Assembly (NCBI GenBank): GCA_009779455.1
Contig: WREG01000029.1
Span: 1 to 14,463, forward strand
Direction: 5' to 3'
DNA length: 14,463 bases
Source of the DNA: Oscillospiraceae bacterium
Lineage (GTDB): Bacteria > Bacillota > Clostridia > Oscillospirales > Acutalibacteraceae
The notes beneath the pieces are model-generated. The model made no database searches, was not told where the DNA came from, and saw nothing but the letters and a program-made list of their open reading frames with translations. Positions 7,549 through 14,463 of this stretch are shown piece after piece (the stretch's first letter is position 1; the number at the start of each line of letters is the position of its first letter). The translations under genes and the position numbers were made by a program.

Positions 7549-8598
7549 CTATTTTTCAAACGCGAGCTGTATCAACCTGTCCAGCAATTCCGGGTACGAT
7601 ATGCCGTATTTCTCGAACAACCGAGGGTACATACTGATGGATGTGAACCCCGGCATGGTGTTGATTTCATTGAAGTACAGCATCCCGTCTTTCCCTGAAA
7701 CAAAAAAATCCACCCTCGCCAGACCCGAGCAGCATAATATTTTAAAGATTTTCACCGATGCCGCCCGCACTTCCTCCTCTTTTTCGTCCGTTATCCTCGC
7801 GGGGACATACAATTCGCTGTCGTCTATGTATTTCGCGTCGTAGTCGTAAAACTCGTTGCAGGGCACGATTTCGCCGACCCGTGACGCGATGGGGGCCCGG
7901 TTCCCTAAAACAGCGCATTCGATCTCCATGCCGTCAATGCCTTCCTCCAGCACGATTTTGCTGTCATGTTGAAACGCGGTTTTTATCGCGTTTTCCAGTT
8001 CATCGGCCTTTTTGACCTTTGAAATCCCCACGGACGACCCGGCGTTTGCGGGTTTTGCGAAAATAGGGAAACCCAAGTATTCGGCAGCTTTATTTAAAAA
8101 ACCCGCGCTGTCTTTTTCATAATCATAAGCGTTGATTGACAGCCATTTTGCCTGTTTTATGCCGTAATGGTCGGCGAGGCTGTTTGTGAAAGCCTTATCC
8201 ATGCATATGGCGCTGGAAACCGTGTCGCAGCCCGCGAAAGCCGCGCCCGAAAACATAAACAGCCCCTGAATGGTGCCGTCCTCGCCGTTTTTTCCGTGAA
8301 GGACGGGGAACGCAACGTCAAAATGCACCAGATCATACGCGCCGCCGTTCAGAACAAGCAGCTTTGACGCGCCGAAATCGTTTGGGAACAAAGCGGGTCT
8401 GCCGTGTTCCTGCCATTTGTTGTTTTCTATGCTTTCAACGCTTCCCTCATAATAAAAAAGCCTTCCGTCCTTTGTTATCCCCGCCGTTATGACTTTGTAT
8501 TTATCCTTCGGTATGTTACGGATAACGGAAGCGGCGGAGCGGAGCGACACCTCATATTCCGTGGATTTCCCGCCGAATACGACCAAAACTGTTTTCAT
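7549..8598 (-). CDS. ddl: D-alanine--D-alanine ligase
   Basis: 349 residues, ATP-grasp family. It joins two D-alanines with ATP to make the dipeptide end of peptidoglycan precursors in the cytoplasm. Visible features: N-terminal 'VFGGKSTEYEVSLRSA' (residues 8-23); 'FPVLHGKNGEDGTIQG' (97-112); the ATP-grasp segment 'FPIFAKPANAGSSVGISKV' (177-195); 'EEGIDGMEIECAVLG' (218-232); the omega-loop 'FYDYDAKY' (250-257); and the metal-binding end 'FNEINTMPGFT' (309-319). The tyrosine-containing omega-loop is typical of D-Ala-D-Ala rather than D-Ala-D-lactate enzymes, so nothing here suggests vancomycin resistance. CGAGGAATC lies just before the ATG. The 118-base gap upstream is mostly a palindromic repeat, with no convincing promoter, so ddl may be read from the membrane-protein operon. 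Confidence 0.97.
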   Translation of the reverse strand: MKTVLVVFGGKSTEYEVSLRSAASVIRNIPKDKYKVITAGITKDGRLFYYEGSVESIENNKWQEHGRPALFPNDFGASKLLVLNGGAYDLVHFDVAFPVLHGKNGEDGTIQGLFMFSGAAFAGCDTVSSAICMDKAFTNSLADHYGIKQAKWLSINAYDYEKDSAGFLNKAAEYLGFPIFAKPANAGSSVGISKVKKADELENAIKTAFQHDSKIVLEEGIDGMEIECAVLGNRAPIASRVGEIVPCNEFYDYDAKYIDDSELYVPARITDEKEEEVRAASVKIFKILCCSGLARVDFFVSGKDGMLYFNEINTMPGFTSISMYPRLFEKYGISYPELLDRLIQLAFEK

Positions 8599-8635
8599 GT
8601 GATTCCTCGTTTCATATTAAATATATATCCTGGCT

Positions 8636-8712
8636 GTAGGGGACGCCGTGGCGGCGTCCCGAAATCAGATGAAATCTTGTTGTAGACGGGACGCCGCCAC
8701 GGCGTCCCCTAC
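8636..8712. repeat. Nested palindromic repeat upstream of ddl (REP- or MITE-like)
   Basis: Arms 8636-8661 and 8687-8712 are 26-bp perfect reverse complements with a 25-base centre. Each arm also folds on itself (GGGACGCC with GGCGTCCC around 5 bases), so either one long stem or two short ones can form. The outer end is GTAGGGGACGCC. It starts 4 bases after the stop codon of the small membrane gene and lacks a T-tract on either side. The likely role is a dispersed palindrome that may stabilise or terminate the upstream RNA. A half-like motif (GTAGGGGCGGGC) occurs at 7529-7540, just after ddl. Confidence 0.8.
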
Positions 8713-8716
8713 GGGT

Positions 8717-9229
8717 TTATGTGCCATATTTATACCATTCGCGCAATTTATCAATCTCATTTAAGCATATGCAGATTTTTTTCTTTTTCTTATTGTATAT
8801 TATTGCTGCCGTGTTTTCCTTTTCTTTCTTAGGGAGGCAAAATTTGCTTATTGAATCATCATTAATTTTAAAATCTAATTCAAAATCATTTATATTAAAT
8901 TTTTTCCCAAAAGACTGGAGGGAATAAAAAAGCCGTATATAATTGTCATATATATATTTTTTATTAAAAAAAATAATATTAAAAATTTCAAATAACCACG
9001 CAATAAATGCAAGTAAAAAAATTATTATCAATAAATATATAAATATTTTATATTCGCTATCAGCAAATTCATCAACCAGTTCATCAAAAAATAAAGAAGG
9101 GGTTTTTTTATATGAATCCCATCGAAAAATAAAAGTAGCGCCAAATGATAAAATAAAATTAAAAGGGTAGCTGATAATGGCCGATATGATATAAGATTTG
9201 CTGCGGCGCAATTTATATTTTTGCGGCAT
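8717..9229 (-). CDS. Small AT-rich membrane protein of unknown function
   Basis: 170 residues from the ATG at 9229, preceded by GGGGG. An upstream in-frame extension to 9382 would run far into the previous gene and is rejected. Two membrane segments (about 13-36 and 62-88) flank a short acidic loop ('FFDELVDEFADSEYK'). A soluble C-terminal part of about 80 residues follows, with a lysine run at 147-151 and 'CICLNEIDKLREWYKYGT' at the end. I do not recognise a family. The stop of the large membrane gene is separated from this ATG by only 2 bases, so translation is probably coupled. The coding sequence is much richer in A and T than its neighbours, suggesting foreign origin or relaxed selection. 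Confidence 0.72.
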   Translation of the reverse strand: MPQKYKLRRSKSYIISAIISYPFNFILSFGATFIFRWDSYKKTPSLFFDELVDEFADSEYKIFIYLLIIIFLLAFIAWLFEIFNIIFFNKKYIYDNYIRLFYSLQSFGKKFNINDFELDFKINDDSISKFCLPKKEKENTAAIIYNKKKKKICICLNEIDKLREWYKYGT

Positions 9230-9231
9230 AA

Positions 9232-10692
9232 TTAAGCCCCCGATTTTGTTGATATCATTTTTTTGCCCATGAATAAATAACAAACCATAACGGTCCCCCA
9301 CGACCCGCCGACCAAAACGGTCAAGGGCATTGTCTGCATCCGCTTCCAAAACGGCCAGCCTACAAAAATGTCTATTATACAAAAAACCGTGAACATGGCT
9401 ATTCCCGCGTACATCGCGAAACGCTGGAAATCAAGGCTGAATGGCTGCTTCAACCCTTTTTTCACGATGTTTTTCCAAAGGATCAATCCGAAAACCAAAA
9501 GGGCGGGTCCGACCGTGCAGGCCTGCGTCAGCATATTGGGAACCTCTCCGCAATATGGGGAATGGTTCAGGCGGGATGCTATCGGCCTTGTTGCGCTGAC
9601 CAAAAGCATAAACCCGACGGTCGTCAAAAGGTGGTAAACGAAATGCAGGTATTTGTTTTTAGAAATATCCGGGAAACCGTCCTTTAAATCTATATTTGCG
9701 TTCAGCAGCCCGCGTTTTTGGGAAACCAAATACGCCGTCACCCCGATCCCTATGAAAAACCCTACGGAATACTCGACAAAGCCCCAGTAATTTGTCATAA
9801 AAAAGTTTGGCAGGACGGACGAGTCCCAAGCCCCCCGGAACCCGTCGCAGGCCAAAACGTTTATAAGCGCGCCGCCGATGAATGAACAGGCGACAATAGC
9901 GCAGACTGAAAGCATTATTTTGGCCGCTTTTTTATCCCTGTGCCTAAACAGCAGCATACCCGAAACGCCCAGAGCGCCGAATGTTTGGGATATCACGCTC
10001 ACTCTGTTGAAATACGTGCGGCCGCCCACGTATTTCTTTTGGATGCTGCTGTTGAAGAAATTCATTATATAGAATTTCATAGGGCTTTCCGTGATTATGG
10101 GTATGTCCGCCGACCCGGGGTTCAGCAGGCCGCGTGTAAAAGCGTCTATAGACTGCGGCGCGGCGGCATACATTATCAGATGGGAGAAAAAGAGATTAAA
10201 GGCATATTTTATAGCAAGAAATACGACGGCGCAGAACACGAAATCCATGAACCTGTATTTTTTGTCGCTGAAAAACACCCCCATAAAAAAACCAAAAAAG
10301 GCCATCCAGCCGAAACCGACGCAAAATATCAGGAAAACCGCGGAAAGATAGCTGAAATTTTCCTCTATTCTAACGTCGGGCATCAGGTTAGGCACTTCTA
10401 TCACGCCTTTGAGCAGCGGCATCACGGGCATCCAGCCGTTTATGGTAAACGGGATCGAAATGACTATCCACGGGAGAATTTCATATGAGAATTTTTTGCG
10501 GTAGCCGAATAACGTAAAAATGAAAAGGCAGAGGACGATGCCGCAGGGGAGCATCCCCCAGAATGAGCCGAAGCCGTCGTCGCCACGCACCCTCCACATC
10601 GCCCCCATGATAAGCCCGCCCATAAGGACTGCGGTTATTTTTTGGACAAGGCTCAAGCCAAACCCGGCCCGGCTGATTTTGCCTTCCGGCAT
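9232..10692 (-). CDS. Polytopic membrane protein of unknown function
   Basis: 486 residues from the ATG at 10692, chosen because GGGGGTG lies 5 bases upstream; the longer in-frame reading (to 10788) would pass through the promoter and an AT-rich non-protein-like stretch. About 11-13 hydrophobic segments span the protein, with no signal peptide and no soluble domain. A distinctive stretch near the start reads 'GAMWRVRGDDGFGSFWGML' (residues about 28-46), and a related-looking 'GFRGAWDSSVLPNFFMTNYW' occurs mid-protein. Charged residues inside these glycine- and tryptophan-rich loops suggest a transporter- or enzyme-like core, but I cannot name a family. It heads a probable operon with the small membrane gene and possibly ddl. 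Confidence 0.8.
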   Translation of the reverse strand: MPEGKISRAGFGLSLVQKITAVLMGGLIMGAMWRVRGDDGFGSFWGMLPCGIVLCLFIFTLFGYRKKFSYEILPWIVISIPFTINGWMPVMPLLKGVIEVPNLMPDVRIEENFSYLSAVFLIFCVGFGWMAFFGFFMGVFFSDKKYRFMDFVFCAVVFLAIKYAFNLFFSHLIMYAAAPQSIDAFTRGLLNPGSADIPIITESPMKFYIMNFFNSSIQKKYVGGRTYFNRVSVISQTFGALGVSGMLLFRHRDKKAAKIMLSVCAIVACSFIGGALINVLACDGFRGAWDSSVLPNFFMTNYWGFVEYSVGFFIGIGVTAYLVSQKRGLLNANIDLKDGFPDISKNKYLHFVYHLLTTVGFMLLVSATRPIASRLNHSPYCGEVPNMLTQACTVGPALLVFGLILWKNIVKKGLKQPFSLDFQRFAMYAGIAMFTVFCIIDIFVGWPFWKRMQTMPLTVLVGGSWGTVMVCYLFMGKKMISTKSGA

Positions 10693-10725
10693 GAAAACAC
10701 CCCCGTATTTTATTGCAATGGAGAA

Positions 10726-10754
10726 ATGATAACATATTACATAATAATATTCAA
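10726..10754 (-). promoter_or_regulatory. Promoter of the membrane-protein operon
   Basis: Minus strand: -35 TTGAAT (10754-10749), 17-base spacer, TGT directly before -10 TATCAT (10731-10726). It is divergent from the polA promoter, with the two -35 boxes about 21 bases apart. The 8-mer TATTCAAT occurs twice here (10748-10755 and 10761-10768), once over this -35. Confidence 0.65.
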
Positions 10755-10775
10755 TATATATATTCAATTTTTTAG

Positions 10776-10804
10776 TGGAAAATTTCAAAAGAATATGCTA
10801 TACT
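10776..10804 (+). promoter_or_regulatory. Promoter of polA with extended -10
   Basis: -35-like TGGAAA (10776-10781), 17-base spacer, TGC directly before -10 TATACT (10799-10804). The expected leader is about 20 bases. The weak -35 is offset by the extended -10. Confidence 0.6.
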
Positions 10805-10830
10805 AAAAATGATGAAAGAAGGTTAAATAA

Positions 10831-13434
10831 TTGAATATTTTAGCGATAGACGGCAACAGCATATTGAACCGCGCTTTTTACGGGATCAAACTGCTTTCCA
10901 CTAAGGACGGGCAGTATACCAACGGCATTTACGGCTTTTTGAATATCTTCCTGCATCTGCTGGAAGAATTTTCGCCCGGGGCGGTTGCCGTGGCCTTTGA
11001 TCTAAGGGCGCCGACCTTCCGCCATAAAATGTATGGCGGGTATAAAGCAAACAGGAAGGGGATGCCGCCGGAGCTTGCTTCCCAAATGCCCGTGCTTAAA
11101 GAAATAATAACGGCACTGGGTTATAAAACGGTTGAATGCGAGGGTTACGAGGCCGACGACATTTTAGGTGCGATTGCGAAAAAAAGCGTCGGCTCGGGGC
11201 AATGCTATATAGCTACGGGCGACAGGGACAGCATGCAGCTTGTGGACGGGCGCGTATCCGTTATTTACGCGTCCACAAAAGCGGGGAAGCCCGACACGGC
11301 CGTATACACCCCGGAAAAAGTGCTTGAAAAATACCGGGTTGAGCCTTTGCAGCTGATTGAGGTAAAGGCGCTTATGGGCGACGGCTCCGACAACATCCCC
11401 GGCGTGGCGGGCATCGGCGAAAAGACCGCGACCGACCTTATCGTCAAATATAAAAGCGTTGACAATATCTATGAAAACATTGATTCCATCGACGTTACGG
11501 AGCGCGTCAGGCAGAAACTGAAGGATGGGAAGGCAAACGCGTATTTGAGCCGCCTGCTCGGGATAATCAACACCGACGCCCCCATTGAAACAGATATAAA
11601 CGCGTATACCCCCGCTGAACCCGACAGGGAAAAGGCGGGGCAGCTTCTCGCGGGGCTTGAAATGTTCAAGCTTATGGAACGCTTGGATTTAAACCCCGGC
11701 GCGGCGACAAAAAAAGAAGAAAAAATACAGCCGGTGAATGTTATATTCGACGCGGATTTTGATATGCTTTCAAAATTGCTGCAAGATAAGGGCGAGGCAT
11801 ATTTTATATGCGATTTTAACGGGAACGACATAAAATCCGCCGGGTTTAATATAAATAACGCCGTTTATGTCCAAGACGGGCAGGATGTTGATTTCCCGGT
11901 ATTTTTTAAATCATTGCTCGAAAACGAAAAAACGGAAAAACACGCCCACGGCGCGAAAGCCCTTTACTCATATGCCGTTAAGAATAATATAACCGTTAAG
12001 AACATAGTATTTGACGCGGAACTGGCGGGGTATCTGCTGAACCCCAACGCCTCTGACTATTCAATGAGAATATTAAGGCTTGACAACAATATGCCCGTTT
12101 CGGAAATCAAATCAAACCTCTCTTACAGCGAAGATATAATTGAGTTTTTAGAAAATTGCGCGGTTCTTTCCCCCCTGTGCGAAAAACTTTCCGCACAGCT
12201 TGAAGAAAAAGGGCAGACAGAGCTTTTAAAAAACATTGAGATACCGCTTGCGGAAGTCCTGTCCTCAATGGAATATTACGGTTTTGCGGCGGACAAGGAA
12301 GGCATTTCCCGTTTTTCAGACGGGCTTAATGTTAAAATCGAAGCCCTGACGGAGGGGATATATAATTACGCGGAAGAAAAATTCAATATAAATTCCCCAA
12401 AGCAGTTAGGGGAGGTTTTGTTTGACAAACTGGGGCTTGAAACCAAAAAAAAGACGAAAAGCGGCTATTCCACCAACGCTGAGGTGCTTGAAAGCCTTGT
12501 TGATATGCATCCGGCAATCCCGCTTATTTTAGAATACCGCACGCTTTCAAAGCTTAAATCGACCTATTGCGACGGGCTGCTGAAAGTCATAGGGGGCGAC
12601 GGCAGGATTCATACCACATTCAACCAGACCGAAACAAAAACGGGCAGGATATCCTCCGTAGAGCCGAATCTGCAAAATATCCCCGTAAGGCAGGACATAG
12701 GCAGGGAACTGCGCCGCTTTTTTACGGCAGGGGAGGGGAAAACCCTTATAGACGCGGATTATTCCCAAATAGAGCTGCGGGTATTGGCGCATATAGCGGA
12801 CGACGGCGTCATGAAGGAAGCGTTCAACAACGGCGACGACATCCATACAATAACCGCCTCGCAGGTGTTCAATATGCCCCTCGAAATGGTAACGCCGCTG
12901 ATGCGCCGCCGCGCCAAGGCCGTCAATTTCGGCATTGTATACGGCATAGGCGCCTTTTCGCTTGCCAAAGACATAAACGTGACGAGGAAAGAAGCCGACA
13001 GCTACATTAGATCATACCTAGCGCATTACAGCGGGGTTAACGCCTATATGGAAGCGGTGATCGAAGGCGCGAAAGCTGCGGGCTACGCCGAGACCGTATT
13101 CAAGCGAAGGCGATACCTGCCTGAGCTTGCGTCCTCGAACGGGATGATCCGCTCCTTCGGAGAGAGAGTGGCGCGGAATATGCCCATTCAGGGTACCGCC
13201 GCCGACATAATAAAAATCGCTATGATAAAAGTTTATAAAAGGCTCATTGATGAAAATATGGAGTCAAAGCTGATATTGCAGGTCCACGACGAGCTGATAG
13301 TCGAAGCGCCTGAAAAAGAGGCGGAAAAAGCGGCGGGGATATTAAAGGAAGAAATGGAAAACGCCGTGGGTCTGAATGTAAAATTACTCGCCGACGTAAA
13401 AATCGGCAGGACATGGTACGAAACTAAGGAATGA
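10831..13434 (+). CDS. polA: DNA polymerase I
   Basis: 867 residues from a TTG start with GAAGG 7 bases upstream. It removes RNA primers and fills gaps in replication and excision repair. Residues 1-290 are the 5'-3' exonuclease: Asp7 in 'AIDGNS', 'YKANRKGMP', 'CEGYEADDILG', 'ATGDRDSMQLV', and 'MGDGSDNIPGVAGIGEKTA'. About 300-460 is the proofreading-like domain, but it lacks the Asp-x-Glu metal motif (the place reads 'FICDFNGND'), so 3'-5' exonuclease is probably lost, as in many Gram-positive and thermophile Pol I enzymes. About 465-867 is the polymerase: 'TGRISSVEPNLQNIPVR', motif A 'DADYSQIELRVLAHI' (641-655), motif B 'RRRAKAVNFGIVYG' (692-705) and motif C 'LQVHDELIVEAP' (816-827). The phenylalanine at 700 is the usual residue. 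It is transcribed alone and divergently from the membrane operon. Confidence 0.98.
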   Translation: MNILAIDGNSILNRAFYGIKLLSTKDGQYTNGIYGFLNIFLHLLEEFSPGAVAVAFDLRAPTFRHKMYGGYKANRKGMPPELASQMPVLKEIITALGYKTVECEGYEADDILGAIAKKSVGSGQCYIATGDRDSMQLVDGRVSVIYASTKAGKPDTAVYTPEKVLEKYRVEPLQLIEVKALMGDGSDNIPGVAGIGEKTATDLIVKYKSVDNIYENIDSIDVTERVRQKLKDGKANAYLSRLLGIINTDAPIETDINAYTPAEPDREKAGQLLAGLEMFKLMERLDLNPGAATKKEEKIQPVNVIFDADFDMLSKLLQDKGEAYFICDFNGNDIKSAGFNINNAVYVQDGQDVDFPVFFKSLLENEKTEKHAHGAKALYSYAVKNNITVKNIVFDAELAGYLLNPNASDYSMRILRLDNNMPVSEIKSNLSYSEDIIEFLENCAVLSPLCEKLSAQLEEKGQTELLKNIEIPLAEVLSSMEYYGFAADKEGISRFSDGLNVKIEALTEGIYNYAEEKFNINSPKQLGEVLFDKLGLETKKKTKSGYSTNAEVLESLVDMHPAIPLILEYRTLSKLKSTYCDGLLKVIGGDGRIHTTFNQTETKTGRISSVEPNLQNIPVRQDIGRELRRFFTAGEGKTLIDADYSQIELRVLAHIADDGVMKEAFNNGDDIHTITASQVFNMPLEMVTPLMRRRAKAVNFGIVYGIGAFSLAKDINVTRKEADSYIRSYLAHYSGVNAYMEAVIEGAKAAGYAETVFKRRRYLPELASSNGMIRSFGERVARNMPIQGTAADIIKIAMIKVYKRLIDENMESKLILQVHDELIVEAPEKEAEKAAGILKEEMENAVGLNVKLLADVKIGRTWYETKE

Positions 13435-13488
13435 ACCACTCCCCGCAGCAGAGATTGAGAGGTATTTACCGGGGTTCATAATAATTTC

Positions 13489-13517
13489 TTGCATTTTCTT
13501 TTTTAATGTGTTATACT
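13489..13517 (+). promoter_or_regulatory. Promoter of the DUF4838-type gene
   Basis: -35 TTGCAT (13489-13494), 17-base spacer, TGT directly before -10 TATACT (13512-13517). It gives a leader of about 29 bases with AAGGAGG before the ATG. The gene is thus a separate unit from polA, although no clear polA terminator was found between them. Confidence 0.72.
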
Positions 13518-13552
13518 GTTAAAAGATTCCGAATAATAAGGAGGCAACGCTA

Positions 13553-14463
13553 ATGACAGCTATATTAAACGCACTGGTTTTAGTCTTGGCATTCATCGTC
13601 AACCCTTTTATTAACCTGTTTAACCCGGCGCTCCCCGAATTCGTCCCAGCACCCGAAATCCCGCCCGCGCATATGGAAAAATACTCCATCGCCGATTATA
13701 AAATAATCTACGGCGCAGGCGCGGACGCTACGGAAATAAAAGCCGCCGGAATACTGGCGGACACGCTCAACCGGATAACAGGACTGGCTTATGCCGCCGA
13801 AGAGGGCTTGCCCTCCGGTTCCGAAGATATTTTAATCGGTCAGGTAAGCGGAGTTGACGTGTCGGGGCTGGGGGCCGACGGCTACATAATTGATGCCGAC
13901 GGCGGCAATATCATAATTACGGGCGGCTTGCCCCGGGGCGTGCTTTACGGCGTGCATCAATTTTTGTATAAATACTTTGACTGCCGCTGGTATACAGCCG
14001 ATTTGATTGTGCTTCCGGCAGGCCCGGCGGAAATCGCCGAAATTGAGCCGGAACAGTACATACCGCCCCTTGAATACCGCGAAATGGACTGGCTGAGCCG
14101 CTCCGACCCCGTTTACAGCGTAGCGAACGGCTTAAACGGCAATATATACCATGCGGAGCTTGCCGCTATTCCGGACATGGGCGGAGTTTTCGGCTACAAC
14201 GGCAGTTTTGCCCATACTATCATCAACCAATTCATAAAACCTGCGGAATTTTTCGACGAACATCCCGATTGGTACGCCTACCGTGACAGCAGCAAGAGCC
14301 GTGTACCCAAGCAGCTTTGCCTTACCAACCCCGAGGTGCTCGCGGAGATGATTAAAGAAGTGCGATGGTATCTTGGAAACGGCAACGGTCAGCCCATCGT
14401 GTCCATAACCCAGGACGACAATACGGAATTCTGCCAGTGCCCGAACTGCAAAAAGGTGGATAA
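13553..14463 (+). CDS. DUF4838-type glycoside-hydrolase-like protein, N-terminal part (cut by window end)
   Basis: I translated 303 complete codons from the ATG at 13553; the gene runs off the window end. AAGGAGG lies about 8 bases upstream. A hydrophobic N-terminus (about 4-25) suggests export or anchoring, but it has no basic residue before it, which is unusual for a signal peptide. Residues about 43-165 resemble the small alpha/beta N-terminal domain seen in GH67- and GH20-type enzymes ('AAGILADTLNRITGL', 'GYIIDADGGNIIITGGLPRGVLYGVHQFL'). About 173-303 look like the start of a DUF4838 barrel: 'FFDEHPDWYAYRD', 'PKQLCLTNPEVLAEMI', 'VSITQDDNTEFCQCPNCKKV'. Family members sit in polysaccharide-use loci; the substrate is unknown and activity unproven. 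Confidence 0.8.
   Translation, partial: MTAILNALVLVLAFIVNPFINLFNPALPEFVPAPEIPPAHMEKYSIADYKIIYGAGADATEIKAAGILADTLNRITGLAYAAEEGLPSGSEDILIGQVSGVDVSGLGADGYIIDADGGNIIITGGLPRGVLYGVHQFLYKYFDCRWYTADLIVLPAGPAEIAEIEPEQYIPPLEYREMDWLSRSDPVYSVANGLNGNIYHAELAAIPDMGGVFGYNGSFAHTIINQFIKPAEFFDEHPDWYAYRDSSKSRVPKQLCLTNPEVLAEMIKEVRWYLGNGNGQPIVSITQDDNTEFCQCPNCKKVD

Noticed and set aside
7549..8598. Vancomycin-type D-Ala-D-Lac ligase
   Set aside because: The omega-loop has the tyrosine-containing FYDYDAKY motif of D-Ala-D-Ala enzymes, and no vanH- or vanX-like gene is nearby.
9230..9382. N-terminal extension of the small membrane protein
   Set aside because: It would overlap 150 bases of the large membrane gene in another frame. 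The ATG at 9229 has its own ribosome site and follows the previous stop by 2 bases.
10693..10788. 32-codon extension of the large membrane protein
   Set aside because: It passes through the predicted promoter and AT-rich sequence with no ribosome site; the ATG at 10692 has GGGGGTG at proper distance.
13441..13475. Terminator after polA
   Set aside because: Only a 5-bp CCCCG/CGGGG pairing with a long interrupted loop and no adjacent T-run was found.

Overview
The window looks like a chromosomal piece of a spore-forming, gut-type Clostridia bacterium (Oscillospiraceae/Ruminococcaceae-like). This rests on two sporulation genes (yunB, spoVT), a BspA-like leucine-rich-repeat surface protein ending in a ruminococcal-style dockerin, strong Shine-Dalgarno sites with several TTG starts (yunB, hicA, polA), and moderately GC-rich genes set in AT-rich gaps. 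No taxonomic search was possible, so this is inference. No rRNA, tRNA, CRISPR array or intact insertion sequence is visible.

Layout. 1-709 (-) is the N-terminal part of rmuC, cut by the window edge, with its own promoter. 911-2428 (-) is a secreted LRR/dockerin protein with its own promoter; a 24-bp perfect GC-rich palindrome separates it from rmuC. 2595-3230 (+) is yunB, whose end runs into a telomere-like G-rich repeat. 3350-5961 (+) is a tight cluster of hicA, hicB and ligA: a type II toxin-antitoxin pair directly upstream of the NAD-dependent DNA ligase. 5962-6352 is non-coding, between convergent ligA and spoVT, and holds terminator hairpins, a 23-bp tandem repeat and possible mobile-element traces. 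From 10692 down to 6353 five genes run on the minus strand: a large unknown polytopic membrane protein, a small AT-rich membrane protein 2 bp behind it, a nested palindromic repeat, ddl, a DUF1934 (YwiB-like) gene and spoVT. 10831-13434 (+) is polA, divergent from the membrane-protein operon. 13553-14463 (+) is the start of a DUF4838-type, probably secreted, glycan-related protein cut by the window end.

How the genes relate. Much of the window is housekeeping: DNA replication and repair (rmuC, ligA, polA), wall precursor synthesis (ddl) and sporulation (yunB, spoVT). LigA and Pol I act together in Okazaki-fragment maturation and excision repair but are not adjacent here. The LRR/dockerin and DUF4838 proteins point to cell-surface and carbohydrate functions. 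I found no convincing new multi-gene system. The items most worth a second look are the hicAB-ligA linkage with a hairpin over its promoter, the two unrecognised membrane genes upstream of ddl, and several repeat or palindrome elements.
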